Counted from the stretch's first letter, positions 34,289 through 46,285 are shown. The stretch: DNA of 64,000 nucleotides from Cocos nucifera (GCA_006176705.1 QRFJ01007103.1:62001-126000), one strand, 5' to 3'. Notes: generated by a model from the sequence alone, not told the origin. Program-made: numbers and translations.

Positions 34289-35336
34289 TATTAGGGTATC
34301 AACTCACTCTGATGCCGATTGTTATGAGAATCTGGTCAGGACACCACAACCTCAGAACCTTCTTGATACCACTTGCATTGCACTCGATTATGTTTGGATA
34401 CCGCAAGAAAAAAAGAAGAATAAAAAAATAGTACACAATCAAGTACGTAAATTAGATCAAGGTCTACCTTTATGGGGTGTGCAAACTTCACTATGAGAGA
34501 AAAAATCAAATAAATACAAGAGAAACTTAAAACTCAATCCTTTATACAAGAGTCTCTCAACAAGATGCCCCAAAATTCTTATAAAAGCTCTCTGAAATCT
34601 TTTAAGAAGCCTCTCAGCACCTCCAGGACATCATTAGCTTTTCGATGCAATAAATGGTTTGTCAATCAGAGTTATATAAACTCCAGAAATTCAAAAATAG
34701 TATTTTAGTAGGAAATCCAGTCCCAAACACATCCAAGATCACTTTTGAACCGTTGGATCATGACTGCTTTCTCCTAGCCATCGGATCACACAAAAGATCT
34801 CCTAATCAAGCTTGGATTACTCCTCAGCCATCTGATCACGATCGGCTCATCTCTGAGCTGTCGGATCGCAATACTATCCATTGAAGCAAGCAGGAAACCA
34901 TAGGAAAATGCCTATTGGTCCATGTGGACCGTGCGAACCATATGGGAAATGGTCCATCGATCCACAGCTCATGCGTGGACCGCATGTCGGGCTAGGCTTG
35001 CGCACGCCTGCATGGCCCGTGCGCACTTCGACCGTGGCACCCTCACGGCCTATGCGTGCCCGCGCGCGCTCGCACTCTTAGGCCGACCCAATGCATAGCT
35101 GGCCCAGTGCCACCATGCACTGCTAGCCTGAGCCATGCCACCATCGGTCGGCACTAGCCTATGGGCCCCTCCGACGGGTTTGGGGGTCGTGCTATCCTAC
35201 TTCGATATTTTTTTGTACGTATCTTCTTCGTCTGGACTCCATCTAGGTTGTTCTTGGGCTCGTTGGACTCTATTCTTTATCCTAGACCTCATTCTGGATT
35301 TATTATGGACCGAATCTTAAGGTATTTTTCTCAACA
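34289..35336 (-). repeat. copia-2 5' LTR
   Basis: Read on the minus strand it starts TGTTGAGAAAAATACCTTAA at 35336 and ends at 34289, where TG/CA has become TA. The length is 1,048 bp. It is clearly related to the plus-strand LTR at 60339-61175 (same start, same following blocks). U3 holds several (A/G)CCGTTGGATC-like motifs at 34745-34865 and a very GC-rich stretch (34960-35190). Confidence 0.75.
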
Positions 35337-35339
35337 CTG

Positions 35340-35700
35340 GATCAATAATGCCATGGTGGATGGTTTGTCTCAGGGTATATCTCCTAGCTCTATAGCAACA
35401 TCGTGTTGTAGCCACAAGAAGCATTAGAATTATAGACCAAACTCTATTTCTGAAATTCCATTGTATATAATCTGTGCATAGGTAGTTGAAGCTAACTTGT
35501 GGATATAGAACCCCTAGTTTATAGCAAATTATTTTTCTGATAGTGTAGAAGAGCGAACATGTCAAGAAGAGATAATCTACTATTTCTAGAGCTTGGCAGC
35601 ACAAAACAAATGAAAATGTTTCCCAAGTTTTTTCCTCGGGGCATCTGGAGTATGGAGCTTCATCCTCTATGACAGCCAAAGAAAGCATTTAAATTTGTGT
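35340..35700 (-). pseudogene. LINE (L1-type) zf-RVT fragment
   Basis: The minus frame has CCQALEIVDYLFLTCSLFYT followed by IRKIICYKLGV, resembling the zinc-binding domain after the RT of plant L1 LINEs (Cys..Cys..His..Cys; the His is Tyr here). The element is cut by the copia-2 LTR at the left and the Del-type LTR at the right. No RT core is visible, so the call rests on this one block. Confidence 0.45.
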
Positions 35701-35718
35701 GGGATACAAAGGTTCTAG

Positions 35719-37138
35719 AGTAATACCCCAATCCATTAACCCAGCAACTACACAGGTCTTAAAGTATAAAAAAAATAAAGAGAAAAGCTAGCACATGCAA
35801 GCACATGTTAGGCAATGAAACAGACCCCCGAATCCATGGAGTCCACTTCATCTTTTGATGAAAGAGTCTCCTTCTTGCTCTTGGCTTCGTTGGAAAAGGG
35901 CTGGATTTGAGGACTCAAACTCCCTTCCCATCCTATTAAACCACCCCCACCCCCTTTGAAATCCTATGGAAAACCCCTTTCCCTCTTATGGACATCCTCA
36001 ATTGTGTCTGCAAAAATGGGGCCCATAGATCATTGAAAAACCTTAAATCATCTAATTAACCCTCCTCACCCTCTTCCTTAGCTATAAGATCATGTTTTTG
36101 GCCTACAATCGCCAAAAATCTCTTTAAAAATTCAAACCATGTTTGTTCCCCTATTTTTCTTCTTAGAATTCCAGTGCTTTCTCTCTTCCATCATGGCTAG
36201 CACCATTGCCGGCCACAACCATGACCTCAAACCCTCTTCTTCCTTTAGATTTTGGTTGAATCTAAGGAACTATGCAGGCCTATTTTTTTTATACTTTTAG
36301 AACACCGACCGATCACTATTTTGCTACCTTATCGACCACCAGATGATGATGCCGATCATGCAAATGTAGCCTTAGCCACCATCGACAACAGCCACTCCGA
36401 TGGTGCTCCCTATTTCTGGAATAGATGGGGAATGACGGTCCTCTATTTTGCAAAGAACCCATGGGAGGAAGAAAATAGGAAGAAATAAAGAAAAAAAGAA
36501 AAAAAAAAAGAGGGAGAGATTCTCTCTCTTCATGTGCTTCCATTTTTCTCTCCAAAAAGTTACACTTTATCTCACTAATTTCTCTCTGTAGAAATATTTC
36601 TCTATAAAATTTTCTCTCTTTAAGATTAGTCTAGTGAAAGGCTTCCTTTTGATGATTTTGATTAAGCTCAGTGAAGGATCCTGAACCATGATCATCCGAT
36701 AGTATGCCAGAATCCATCTTGGTTAGATCAGAATACTATTAGATTCGATTACCTATGATTTTTGTTAAACCATTGTATACTAGTCTAATCATGATTTGAT
36801 GAAATTGCTTTGATCAGATCGATCAGAATGTTGGATAGTATTGCCTGATTGGTCATGTTCGACCTTATTAATTTCTTTTTTCTCTAATATTCTCTCTTCA
36901 TATGATTTATGAATCCAGTGAACCTGACATGTTGCTTTAAATTAGAGTTGATTTTTGGTTGGGGGTTTTGAACCACCCTATTAGTCGGGTAACATGCCCA
37001 CACCATCCAAGTCTTTATCCAGTATCGTAAGATCTAGTCCTTGTTGATATCTATCAAATTATTATATTTTAAGTGATCCTGATTTGATAAAGCTATTTGA
37101 TCAAATTGATCATTAACTGCCAATCGGTATACCAACTT
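35719..37138 (+). repeat. Del-type LTR, first part
   Basis: It begins with taataccccaatcc at 35721, matching the reversed end of the solo LTR at 21480. A further block (ctctctttaagattagtctagtgaaagg at 36617-36644) also has a reverse-strand counterpart near 20620-20650 in the solo LTR. It is interrupted at 37138 by the copia-3 LTR and appears to continue at 46131. A tctataag-like TATA lies near 36080. Confidence 0.5.
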
Positions 37139-37713
37139 CGTTGGGGCAAGAGGACCTCTACGTGGAGTCTTTAAAATAGCCACAAATCCAAGAGATTAGG
37201 ACTTAGGCATTGAAAATCTTGTGGCAACAAGGAGGTTGGTTGGCAGCCTTTTTGTAATACCTCTTGTTCTCCTAATCCAAGTTGGTTTTGTATGAAGCTT
37301 CAACTACTAAACCTTAGGCAATAAGGAGATCTAGAAATCCACTAGTCAAGAGGATCAATACCAGTGAGAGAACACCCAAACCAAAGAGGAAGTGGGTGGC
37401 CACAAGAGGAGGGTGGCGATGGTAAGGTGTCAACTTCAAAGCCCTAGGGCGGCTAGGTTTTTCTTCTCCTCTAGATGAAGATGGTGGGTAGGGTTTGAGA
37501 GGGAGAGAGCTTAGGATGTGAGAAGGGTTAGAGAGGGAGAAAGGATGTTAGGGAGAAAGGGTTTCAATCTATTCAACTCATATAAGACTAATTACATCAT
37601 GTATATATATACAATTGGTCAACTTGACCCAAACCAAAAACTCCTAATGGCTAAACTACATGTGATTGCACTCATCCAAACCCATGTACACCCATGTTTT
37701 GTATGTTCTCACA
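37139..37713 (-). repeat. copia-3 3' LTR
   Basis: The minus strand starts TGTGAGAACATAC at 37713 and runs to 37139. It matches 41066-41652 (for example gggagagag, ttggtcaact and cccatgtacacccat blocks). A purine-rich tctaaggag lies just upstream of its start (37714-37730). Confidence 0.85.
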
Positions 37714-38076
37714 CTCCTTAGACCCAAACCTAGTCCAAAAGTGGATTAGCCCCTCAAGGCCCATATATTCTGGGCCTCAAGATCGTGAAGGTTGACAACC
37801 TCCACCCTAAGGCCCAAATCAGCCCTAGAACCTCCATAAATGCTTCATGGACTTCAAACCATGGTCTTTCTCTTGGCCATCTGAGGCTTGGGAGCACCAC
37901 ATCTGAGCCTATAATCATTATCTTGGTGCTCCAAAGTTGCTACAAAATCAGATCTGTCCATCAGTCCCATCACAACCATACACCTGTGAAAGCTATTCCT
38001 TGAAAGAGTCTTCGTAATTGCATCAGCTGGGTCCCCTTCGTGTAAATTTTGACCAACTCCACCTCACCTTCTTCCA

Positions 38077-39560
38077 CTAGCTCTCTGATTTTGTGACATC
38101 AATATGCTTGGTACTTACATGATAGACAGAGTTTTGGACTAGCAACAATGCACTCTGACTGTCATAGTGTACCCTGACAACTCCCTGTTCAAGCCCCATC
38201 TTCGAAGTCAATCCCTTCAGCCACAATGCTTCTTTTGCTGCTTCTATAATGCCAATGTACTCTATTTTGGTTGTAGATAAAGCCGTAATGGATTGCAAGC
38301 AAGATTTATGAGAGACTGGATCCCTATTCAACCTGAACACAACTTGTAATAGAATGCCTTGTGTCCACGTCTCCATCAAAATCCATATCCACGAATCCAA
38401 CCATCTGACCTAGAGCCCCCTTGAACATGATGGAGCTTTCATCAACATCACTTTTCTATCCATAGCAAATGCAAACTCTAACTGTGCCCACCTAGTACCT
38501 GAAGATGCCCTTCAGTGCTCTCCAATACTCCTTGCCAGGCTTTGCCATAAATCTGCTGACCTGGCTGATTGGATGGGCAAGATTTGGCATACAATATACC
38601 ATCGCATACATAAGGCTTCCCACACCTGAAACCTATGGTATCCTTTCCATCTTCTCAGTCTCTATCTCGATCTGAGGTGACATAGACTTTGAAAGGCTGA
38701 TATGACCGACTAGTGGCAATGCTGGCAGTTTCGCATCCTTCATGCCAAATCTCTCCAAAATCTTTTGAATGTAACCCCCTTGTGACACATGCAGCAGCCC
38801 CTTGGTTCTATCTTTGAGGATTCCATGCTTAGGACCTTCTTTGTTGGGTCCAAATCTTTCATCTCAAACTCCTAAGATAAGGCTGCCTTCAAGTCCTATA
38901 CTACCATTCTACTCCTGCATGCTATTAGCATGTTGTCTATATACAGAAGTAGATAAAGCCTAGACTCATCCTCAAGTATCTTGACATACACACAAGGATC
39001 ATATTTACACCTAGAAAGTCTGATGCTCCTCATATAAGAGTCAAAGCACTTGTACCACTACATTGGCAACTGCAATTCAACCCGTACAATGACTTATATA
39101 GCAAACAAACATTCTCTTTTGATCCTAATTCCTAGAACCCCTTTGGCTACTCCATGTATATCTTCTCTAGATTTTCATAGAGGAAGGTCATCTTTATGTC
39201 CATCTACTCCAATTTCAAGTCTTGTTTAGCCACAAGCGACAACAACATCGGAATTAAAGTATGGCGCACAACAAGAGAGAAAACCTCCGAGTAGTCTATT
39301 CCTTCTCTTTGTGAGTATCCCTTGGCTACAAGCTTAGCCTTGTATCTCACCCCAACTTGCTCTGAAGGTGTCTCTTTTCTAGTAAAAATTTATTTGGAGC
39401 CAATAGATCGAGCATCTCTTGATAGATCCACCAGCTGTCATGTCCGATTCTTCTTGAGAGACTCCATCTCCTCCATCATGGCCAGCATCCATAATTCTCT
39501 ATCTAAGCTTTCCATGGCCTCTTGATAGCTCTTTGGATCTTCATTGATGGTAATGAGAGC
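38077..39560 (-). pseudogene. copia-3 reverse transcriptase and RNase H
   Basis: The RT start block has KLVAKGYSQREGIDYSEVFS (about 39270-39325), then MDIKMTFLYENLEKIYMEQPKGF (39130-39205). The catalytic YVDD box is YIDN near 38934-38945, with the second Asp changed to Asn by G-to-A. RNase H (38077-38400) has SITALSTTKIEYIGIIEAAKEALWL, VHYDSQSALLL and TKHIDV, the copia pattern. The RT part is split among frames by shifts and stops. Confidence 0.85.
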
Positions 39561-39639
39561 ATAAGAGATGATCTCATCAATACCAAATCAAACCAGTTTG
39601 CAGATGATATGCTTGGGCTTGTGCAAAGCCACTCTCATT

Positions 39640-40228
39640 GTACTATGCCCTAAGTTCAACGTGTATGCCTCGGTTTGCACCTCTTCCTGGACTAATGGCC
39701 CTCCTTTCTAGTCCTCCACATATGTGGGTATGTTCCTTCCTTGCTCCACCTCAAAATAAATATGTTTAGAGTGAAGGTATGTCACCTAACTACAAAAGCT
39801 GTCCATTGCCGTCCTATTTTGCCTTCTCAACACCATCTGCACTCCTTTGCTTTTTTAAGATGCTCCTCTCATCAAATATAATATTCCTACTAATTGTAGA
39901 CTTTTGGGAATGTGGATCCTATAGTAGGAAGCCCTTGACTCCTCTGATGAAGATTAGCTTCAACGACTTTAGATCTAATTTGCTCCTTTCGATTTTCTCT
40001 ACATGTGCATAGGCTGGGTAATCAAAAACCATCAGGTGGCCAAGCTCCATCTTCTTCCTACTTCAGATCTACTCTAGAATTTCTCCTTTGAGCTTGCTAT
40101 AGGGGGACCTGTTAATAAGAAAATAAGAAAAGGTTATAGCATCACCCCAAAAAAGCTTGGAAAGTGATGCTTGCAGCCACAAGCTCCTAGCCTTCTCTAT
40201 AAGTATGCGGTTCATCCTTTCCATTACA
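39640..40228 (-). pseudogene. copia-3 integrase C-terminal part
   Basis: The minus strand reads NSVMERMNRILIEKARSL, then FWGDAITFSYFLINRSP (40080-40225), the copia integrase block after the catalytic Glu. A GHLMVFDYPAYAHV segment and the NIIFDERS tail follow (39880-40050). The catalytic core Asp blocks are deleted. Confidence 0.75.
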
Positions 40229-40749
40229 CTATTCTATTGGAGAGTCATCCTTTGAAATGGTGTTTGATCCTATTCTCCTCACAGTATCTTGTGAACAAAA
40301 CAACAATGATACCCTATTCTCCTCATTAATCTTTATATCAAGACATATCATGTTCGAGCAAATTTGATTGAACTTTTCGATATGACTGATGAGATCTCCT
40401 CCTTCAAGCATTCGTAAGCTGTATGTATAACTATTTTTTCAACCATAATTTATTTATCATGTTATTTCTCATATATGTCTTCTCTAATTTCTCTCAAAGC
40501 CCCTTCACCATCATCTCTGTGCACATCTTAGTTAAAACCTCATCCGCTAAGTACATCCTGATTGTGCCATATGCAATCTCCTCTAGCTCCTCCCAGTCTT
40601 CAATACTATTTTTTTTTGGCTTCTCCTTCACCAAGACTTTGTATATCCTTTATTGTACCAACAAATCCTTCATCCTTTTCTGCCAAAGGATGAAGTTTCT
40701 TTTGCCATCGAATTTCTCAAAATTTATTTTAAAGATATCAGATGCCATA
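40229..40749 (-). pseudogene. copia-3 gag N-terminal part
   Basis: The start ATG complement is at 40747-40749: MASDIFKINFEKFDGKRNFI, then WQKRMKDLLVQ, the standard opening of plant copia Gag. YLADEVLTKM and GGDLISHIEKFNQIC (40330-40400) follow in shifted frames. It runs into integrase sequence at about 40228, without knuckle or protease, so a deletion fused the two. Confidence 0.8.
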
Positions 40750-41049
40750 GCAAACCAACCATAAAATAGATTCAAAAATAAATCTCATCAGGGGTTGTGC
40801 AGATTTTTGATTCTTGGATAGCTTCCTTCCTCTTTCCTCCCCATGCAATCAAATGTCCAGGGGATCTTCTTATTGACTCCTACCATGTGTAGAAGCCCTC
40901 ACCAAGGATTTGAAATCCTGGAATCATCAAGAAAAAATCCCAAGAAGAGATGAACAAGGAATCCTAGTGCAACTAGGATTTATCTTGGTGGCTGCCTTGT
41001 GCTACACCTTGAGCTCCAAAAAATCCCTCCTTCACTTCCATGACCAATC

Positions 41050-41063
41050 AGGCTCTGATACCA
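41050..41063 (-). other. copia-3 primer-binding site (initiator Met)
   Basis: The minus strand reads TGGTATCAGAGCCTG, two bases inside the LTR; it is the standard intact copia site. Confidence 0.9.
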
Positions 41064-41065
41064 AT

Positions 41066-41505
41066 TATTGGGGCAAGAGTGTGAAGTCTTTAGAATAGCC
41101 ACAAACCCAAGAGATTAGGGCTTAGGCATTGAAAAACAAGGAGGTTGGGTGGTAGCCTTTTTGTAGTGCCTCTTATTCTCCTAATCCAAGTTCGACTTGT
41201 ATGAAGCTTCAACTTCTAAACCTTGGACAGCAAAGAGATCTAGAAATCTACAATTCAAGAGGATCAACACTAGAGAGAGGATGCCCAAACTAAGGAGTAA
41301 GTGGGTGGCCACAAGAGGAGGGCAGCAATGACAAGGTGCCAACTAAAACCCTAGTGCGGCTAGGGTTTTCTTCTCCTCTAGATTAAGATGGCAGCTAGGG
41401 TTTGAGAGGGAGAGAGCATAAGATGTGAGAAGGGTTAGAGAGGGAGAGAGGATGTCAGGGAGAAAGAATTTCAATTGATTCAACTCATGTAAAACCGATT
41501 ACATC

Positions 41506-41557
<52 letters not shown>

Positions 41558-41652
41558 GGTCAACTCAACCCAAACCAAAAACTTCCAATGGCTAAACCAT
41601 ATGTTATTATACTCATCCAAGTTCATGTACACCCATATTTTGTATGCTCTCA
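41066..41652 (-). repeat. copia-3 5' LTR
   Basis: It is collinear with 37139-37713. The inner end is TATTGGGG, where TG is expected. It contains a (TA)n tract of about 20 units (41513-41554) that is only a few units in the other LTR, so the tract grew after insertion. Confidence 0.85.
41513..41554. repeat. (TA)n microsatellite
   Basis: An uninterrupted TA run in the copia-3 5' LTR. Confidence 0.95.
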
Positions 41653-41659
41653 CCCTCCT

Positions 41660-42110
41660 AGAAATAAGGGCTTCACTGACAGATAATGCTATCAGAAAAA
41701 TGTATAAAATCCATCAAAAAATATATTTCTGATGGATTCTTAACTATCAGAAAAAACCATGTCAGTAATTTTTTTCTAATGGATTATATCCATCAAAAAT
41801 ATTTCTAACAGATTTATAATGGATAATCTATTAGAAATATACTTTTCATATTCTCCAACGTATATTATTTTTTTGTCAGAAAATATAATTGTGATAAAAT
41901 TTTCTAACAGATAGCCATCAGAATTGTTTTTGACAAACTATCCATCATAAAATTTTTTATGACTTTGCATCCATACTGACAGATTTTCTATCAAAAAAAT
42001 TTCTGACAAAATATCTGTCAGAATCTATCATTATTGTGTTTGAATTTCTTTCTATTCACTGACAGATAATCCATCACAAAAATTATAAATTAAAAATCCA
42101 TCAAAAATTT
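41660..42110. repeat. CACTA left subterminal repeats
   Basis: Many direct and inverted copies of tctgatggat, ctatcagaaa and ctgacagat occur within 450 bp, the arrangement of CACTA transposase binding regions. Confidence 0.75.
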
Positions 42111-42329
42111 ACAAACCTAAAATGATATCAAATTTAACAAAACATAATATCAAAATTCACCTATTAATAGCCAACCAATTACATATTCAAGCTCTAAAGT
42201 TTACCATCAAGTATATTAAAATATGTTAAATACCATACAATAAAAATTATTTACATACTTATAAAAGTGTATTACATGTATAAATGTTCAATCCAAAGTA
42301 TCAAATATCTAGTAAATCTACAACTAGAT

Positions 42330-42570
42330 GATCGTTCGTTCCCATTAGAAGGGGGAGGCAAAAAAACATGCCCAAGCTTCAAACAAGCAAAGGATCTGAG
42401 CCATCATCTGAGCCATAACTTGCGCCTCAACTCGTGTCTCTATCTTGACAGTCTCCACCTACAAGCACTCCATTCATTTGTTGAGCATTTCCTCAAATTG
42501 CAAGATTTATATGTCAAAAGAAGAGCATTGGTTAGAGATGGCAAGTTGTTGGTTTTTCCTAAATAATCTA
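42330..42570 (-). pseudogene. CACTA transposase C-terminal remnant
   Basis: The minus strand has EEMLNK, then VETVKIETRVEAQVMAQM and MAQILCLFEAW, a coiled-coil-like stretch of the kind found near the C-terminus of plant En/Spm (Ptta) proteins. Only this short piece is readable; the catalytic region is absent. Confidence 0.4.
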
Positions 42571-43063
42571 CAACTTTCAATCTCAATTTCCACCACCAAA
42601 CCAAGCTTATTCATTGCTTGCTAGAATCCCCATAGAGGGACATGATCTAGAGGCTCTACCACCCCTAAAATGGAAGCACCTGGAATTTAACTTGTTACCT
42701 ACGTTAAAATAATTGTGAGCAAAATGTAAGGGAAGGAGGAGAGGAGAAAGACATACAAGATTATAGTGCCTTAGCTTTCTCCAAATAGTTCATTTAATTC
42801 CTCAAGCAAATTGTAAGAGACCTAATTCAGGTGATATACATAACTTCAACATATCAGATCAATCCAGGAAGAAAAGACAACATAGTGTTAGACCTAGAAC
42901 AGATGTCACATATCTCTTAGCACAAAAAAAAAGATATAAATTTGATTTTCTTAGATAAATATAAGTGAAAAAATATTAGTGAACAGATATAAACAAGATA
43001 TCAGTGAAAAAATTTATGGATGAACAAGAAGGGTAAATATAAGGTTTTATTTTTCCCTTCCTC
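42571..43063. other. CACTA interior, unassigned
   Basis: AT-rich sequence without coding signs that I can recognise. Confidence 0.4.
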
Positions 43064-43700
43064 TTTTTTTTTAATGGTAAGAAACAGAGCCAAAGCTATA
43101 TTAAAAGGAAAAGAGTGTAAGTAACATCATATATAACCCCCCATATGGGAAGAAAACAAAAGAAGCAACTACAGAAATTACAAGAACAAAAAGGTAAAGC
43201 AACACTATTACAACAGAGTGTACAAGGAAGAATTGAAAACAAAGATGTACAATGCCAAAAATCCAAGTATGTTGTCCTGTATGTGAACCTGTAATGAGGC
43301 TGTAAAAGAACACAATGTGTATGAAACATAAGACGGGCAACTGAATATGAAGCAGCAGGGCCTATAAGCATAAAAGGTTGATGCTCCAGAGAAACCAGTG
43401 GAGGAGACTTGTGAGTGGAATAAAATATGTGAGGAACAAAGCAAAGTCTAGCAAAGCAAGACACAAAATATCCAGATGCGGAACCAGCGGTGCTGAGATA
43501 GAAAGCATGCCTGTAAAATGTCTTTGATAGCTGAGGTCCTTCAAGATAGATGTTGAAGTTAAATATCATGTTAACAGAAGAGTTCCTTGCAGGGTACCTT
43601 GTATGATGATGAATATTAGCAGTGACCCAGCAACCAACAGTAGTAGCTGATGATATGTAGTGTGAGAACCAGAAGCCATACATCTATAGAAGCTGAGGTG
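43064..43700 (-). mobile_element. LINE-like 3' end with poly(A)
   Basis: Read on the minus strand, a pyrimidine-rich stretch with ttgtttctgtagttgctt-like words and tatggggggttatatat runs to tttaatatagctttggctct and gtttcttaccatt, then a 9-base A run (43064-43072). This resembles the 3' untranslated end of plant L1 LINEs. The 5' limit is not clear. A 195-codon open frame here (43096-43683) has no recognisable domain and is probably chance in a T-rich strand. Confidence 0.5.
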
Positions 43701-45144
43701 AGGAAGTAGTCGAGTGTGAGCAAAAATTGAGCACAGCAATACACTGAAAAGACAAACAATAATTCCTGGAGACAGAAGAACAGTACAATATGATTGGTAG
43801 GAAAACATGGTTGGAGTAAATATTCCAAACCAGCAACCAATATTGAAGGAAAAGCTTCAAAATCCCCGGGTGGCAACATTGTGGCTTCCTTTTCTTTGAA
43901 AGGATAGCTAAATACAACATATTGCAGTTTCCATTTTCTCAGAGAAAAAAATTCAAACACGTAATGGATGAGAAGGATACGAAGAAAGCAAACCCACAGA
44001 AGCCATGGATCCAGAATTAGATCCAGAATTTGCTACCTCTGTTCCATCACCTCGCCTTCACGTCGCTGACAAAGACCTCAGAATTGCAGTCGTTCTAGCA
44101 TCATGTCCCGCCTCAGAGCGGGAAGCCACAATGAGTGATGGCGAAAGTTGGGGCCGGCTTGGAGGAGCGGCGTGTTGGGGCTGGCCTGCGATGGGGAACA
44201 GGCCGAGGTGGCGAATGGGCAGCTTTCTAGTTTGGGATTAGATGGTGTAGAGAGAAAGATAGAGGAGTTACCAGGAGCGTCCGCCTCTACCTTGCCTCCA
44301 CCGAAAATGACGCCCACCAGCGATCTCCATCCCCTACATCGTTATCATGAGAACAAAGCCCATAAATTGAAAACTTTGTAGCCAAAGAAGAATCCTTTCG
44401 ATCAAAAAATCCCAAACCTTACAAATATCATGCTTCTACTAAAATTAAGCTCTCAAGGAACCAACTCACACCACCACAACTCGCACAACCTCCCATATAC
44501 TTAGAAAAAAACCCAATCAAAATCAAACCCCGCTAATCTCTCTCGTGCTCTACTTTTTCACAGATATGTGAAAAATATAATAAAATAAAAAGAAACGAAA
44601 AAAAATAAAATTATCATCTACGTAGGGAAAGGTCTTATCCTTGAATTTTTTCTATCTTTCCTTTGTTTTATTTTTCCTATGTTTCCCCATTTTTCTCTAT
44701 TTTTTCCTCCATCCTAACAGTTCCAACCAAGTGAGAGGCTTGGAGCGGCGGCCGAATAGGGAAGCTTAGGTGATGGGGTTTTATGTTGGGCATTTTCTCT
44801 TTTTCATTTTTTTTTTTTTTTTTTTTTTCATTCTTGAAAGTCTTAACCTTAATAATTAGATCAAATCAAATTAGATATAAATTAAATCAATAATTCACAA
44901 ATTCTAATCTAATATATTCATATTAATAAAATAAAAAATTTAATTTGAATCCAATCTATTTATTAAATAGATAATCTATATTATTTATTTATTAAATAGA
45001 TCAAATTAAAATACATAGGTTAACATGTTAAATATATTTCAAATGAATTTAAACATGTTAAGCGAATGAACTTAAATATGATAGAAATAGATTAAGCATA
45101 TTTCAAATAGATTAATGATCCTCATTTTAGCCACTATATATGAA
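43701..45144. other. CACTA interior, unassigned, partly GC-rich
   Basis: 43960-44390 is higher in G+C than the surroundings and holds short open frames on both strands with no domain I know. It may be host or LINE-derived. A 22-base T run lies at about 44807-44828. AT-rich sequence follows. Confidence 0.4.
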
Positions 45145-45480
45145 TTAATGATCTAGAAGGATCATTGGACTTGGTGAAGTTACTGGCTCAAAAGCTAAAG
45201 TAGTAGTTTGGCTCCATTGGATTGTTGACTCATCGATGTTATGGAGCACATCATCCCAAATCTGATGGATGTTGTAGGAGCTGAAGTAGCTACTATCACT
45301 TTCTAAAATCGATGGAGCCACCGATTGGCTCACCATCGAGAAGCGCTTCAACGAGCTCACTATTGATGGTACCCCATCCTGCTCCTTATTGGCTGGTGCA
45401 AATTTCTCTCTCTCAGTTTCTTATTGACAATAGAGACTGTCCTTTGCCTTCAACAATACCATCCTTCACCTTCGACCGTG
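45145..45480 (-). pseudogene. possible captured host exon (C-terminal end)
   Basis: The minus frame 45145-45360 ends at a proper stop (71 codons from its first Met) and reads SSYFSSYNIHQIWDDVLHNI and TIQWSQTTTLAFEPVT. The composition is Ser/Asp/Trp-rich and unlike retroelement proteins. It resembles the acidic tail of a plant transcription factor, but I cannot name a family. Its place between CACTA ends suggests gene-fragment capture. Confidence 0.35.
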
Positions 45481-45699
45481 AACCCTAGATTCCAACCCTC
45501 CACTCAATGCGGCAGCCAAACAGAAAAGCTTAGTTGATGGGTAAGGGTTTTGAGCTAGATTTATATGTAAGGGTTTGAATGGTATAAATATTTTATCAAT
45601 GATAAGATAAATAGACCTTAGTTAGACTTTAGTATTAAGATAGTAGATGGGTTATTCAAGGATTTATAGTTCAAATCCTTCCATCTACTTATTATAAAT

Positions 45700-46130
45700 T
45701 AATTTTTTTAAAACTTATAATATTAATTTTTGATGGATTATTTGTCACAAAATCTACTTCTATTTGTTAAAATATTTTTGATCATTTTTTCATCAAAATA
45801 ACTATTTTAATAATTTAAAAATTATTAAAAATATGCTTCTAACAAAAATTTTTGTCAGAAATATTATTGATAGATAATTTATCACTAAATTGATCATAGA
45901 TATTTTTTATATATTTTTTAAAATTTTGTTAAAAAATATTTCTGATGAATTTTTTGATGGAATTATTTTTGATAAATAATTCATCATAAATTTGTCAGAG
46001 ATTTTGAGACATGTCAATTTTATTTTATTTCTTCTTTTTTGATAGCAATCAGTCAGTGATCCGTTAGAAATTTTTGACCAATCATGTCCATCAAAAATTT
46101 CTATCAGTGAAACCTATATTTCTAGTAGTA
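45700..46130. repeat. CACTA right subterminal repeats and terminus
   Basis: Copies of tctgatga, ttgatggat and tttctgatgaatt lie in both orientations. The end is atatttctagtagta (46116-46130), the complement of a CACTACTAGAAATAT terminus with its first C changed. Confidence 0.75.
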
Positions 46131-46285
46131 TTCAATGGACCCTACCAGTGAAGGTTATATATATTAGAATTTAGTGAACCCTACTGTTGGGGGTTATACA
46201 TTAGTTTTCAGTAAGCCCTACCATTAGGTGTTATACATTGGTATTTAGTAGATCTTACCAATGAAGGTTATGCATTAGCACTTTG
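46131..46285. repeat. 37-39-bp tandem repeat, four units
   Basis: The ccctac block occurs at 46140, 46079+100 (46179), 46216 and 46253, each followed by ggttat(a/g)cattag-type sequence. A related two-unit repeat lies at 63509-63580. Confidence 0.8.

Larger units (their letters stand above)
37139..41652 (-). mobile_element. copia-3: Ty1/copia element with both LTRs, internally deleted
   Basis: On the minus strand: LTR (41066-41652), Met-type primer site, gag, C-terminal part of integrase, RT, RNase H, LTR (37139-37713). Integrase before RT is Ty1/copia order. The knuckle, protease and integrase N-terminus are deleted between gag and integrase. The LTRs are alike along their length except for a TA repeat. 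A target duplication is not visible because the right end abuts the CACTA element. Confidence 0.85.
41653..46130 (-). mobile_element. CACTA element with foreign internal DNA
   Basis: The left end reads ctcctagaaataagggcttc with cactgacag after it. The complement of the right end reads tactactagaaatataggtt with cactgatag after it. These are inverted and match the CACTACTAGAAATA type of terminus, each mutated in the first bases. Both flanks carry dense (t)ctgatgga and ctgacaga(t) subterminal repeats (41660-42110 and 45700-46125). A transposase remnant lies at 42330-42570. The core holds a LINE-like 3' end and other DNA. No 3-bp target duplication is clear (tca left, ttc right). Confidence 0.75.

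Noticed and set aside
34881..35320. GC-rich open frames (Cys/Pro/Arg-rich) as a small host gene
   Set aside because: They lie wholly inside the copia-2 LTR and are not conserved in its relative at 60339-61175.
41045..41063. tRNA gene fragment from the tRNA-Met complement
   Set aside because: Only the 3' end complement next to an LTR; it is a primer-binding site.
43096..43683. 195-codon open frame on the minus strand, the longest in the window, with several overlapping open frames
   Set aside because: Rich in Phe, Leu, Cys, Tyr and Ser as expected from a T-rich strand, no domain, and it lies in a LINE-like 3' end just before a poly(A).
44005..44381. Overlapping short open frames on both strands as a host gene
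   Set aside because: No domain, no splice or start context and both strands open; kept only as an unassigned GC-rich patch.
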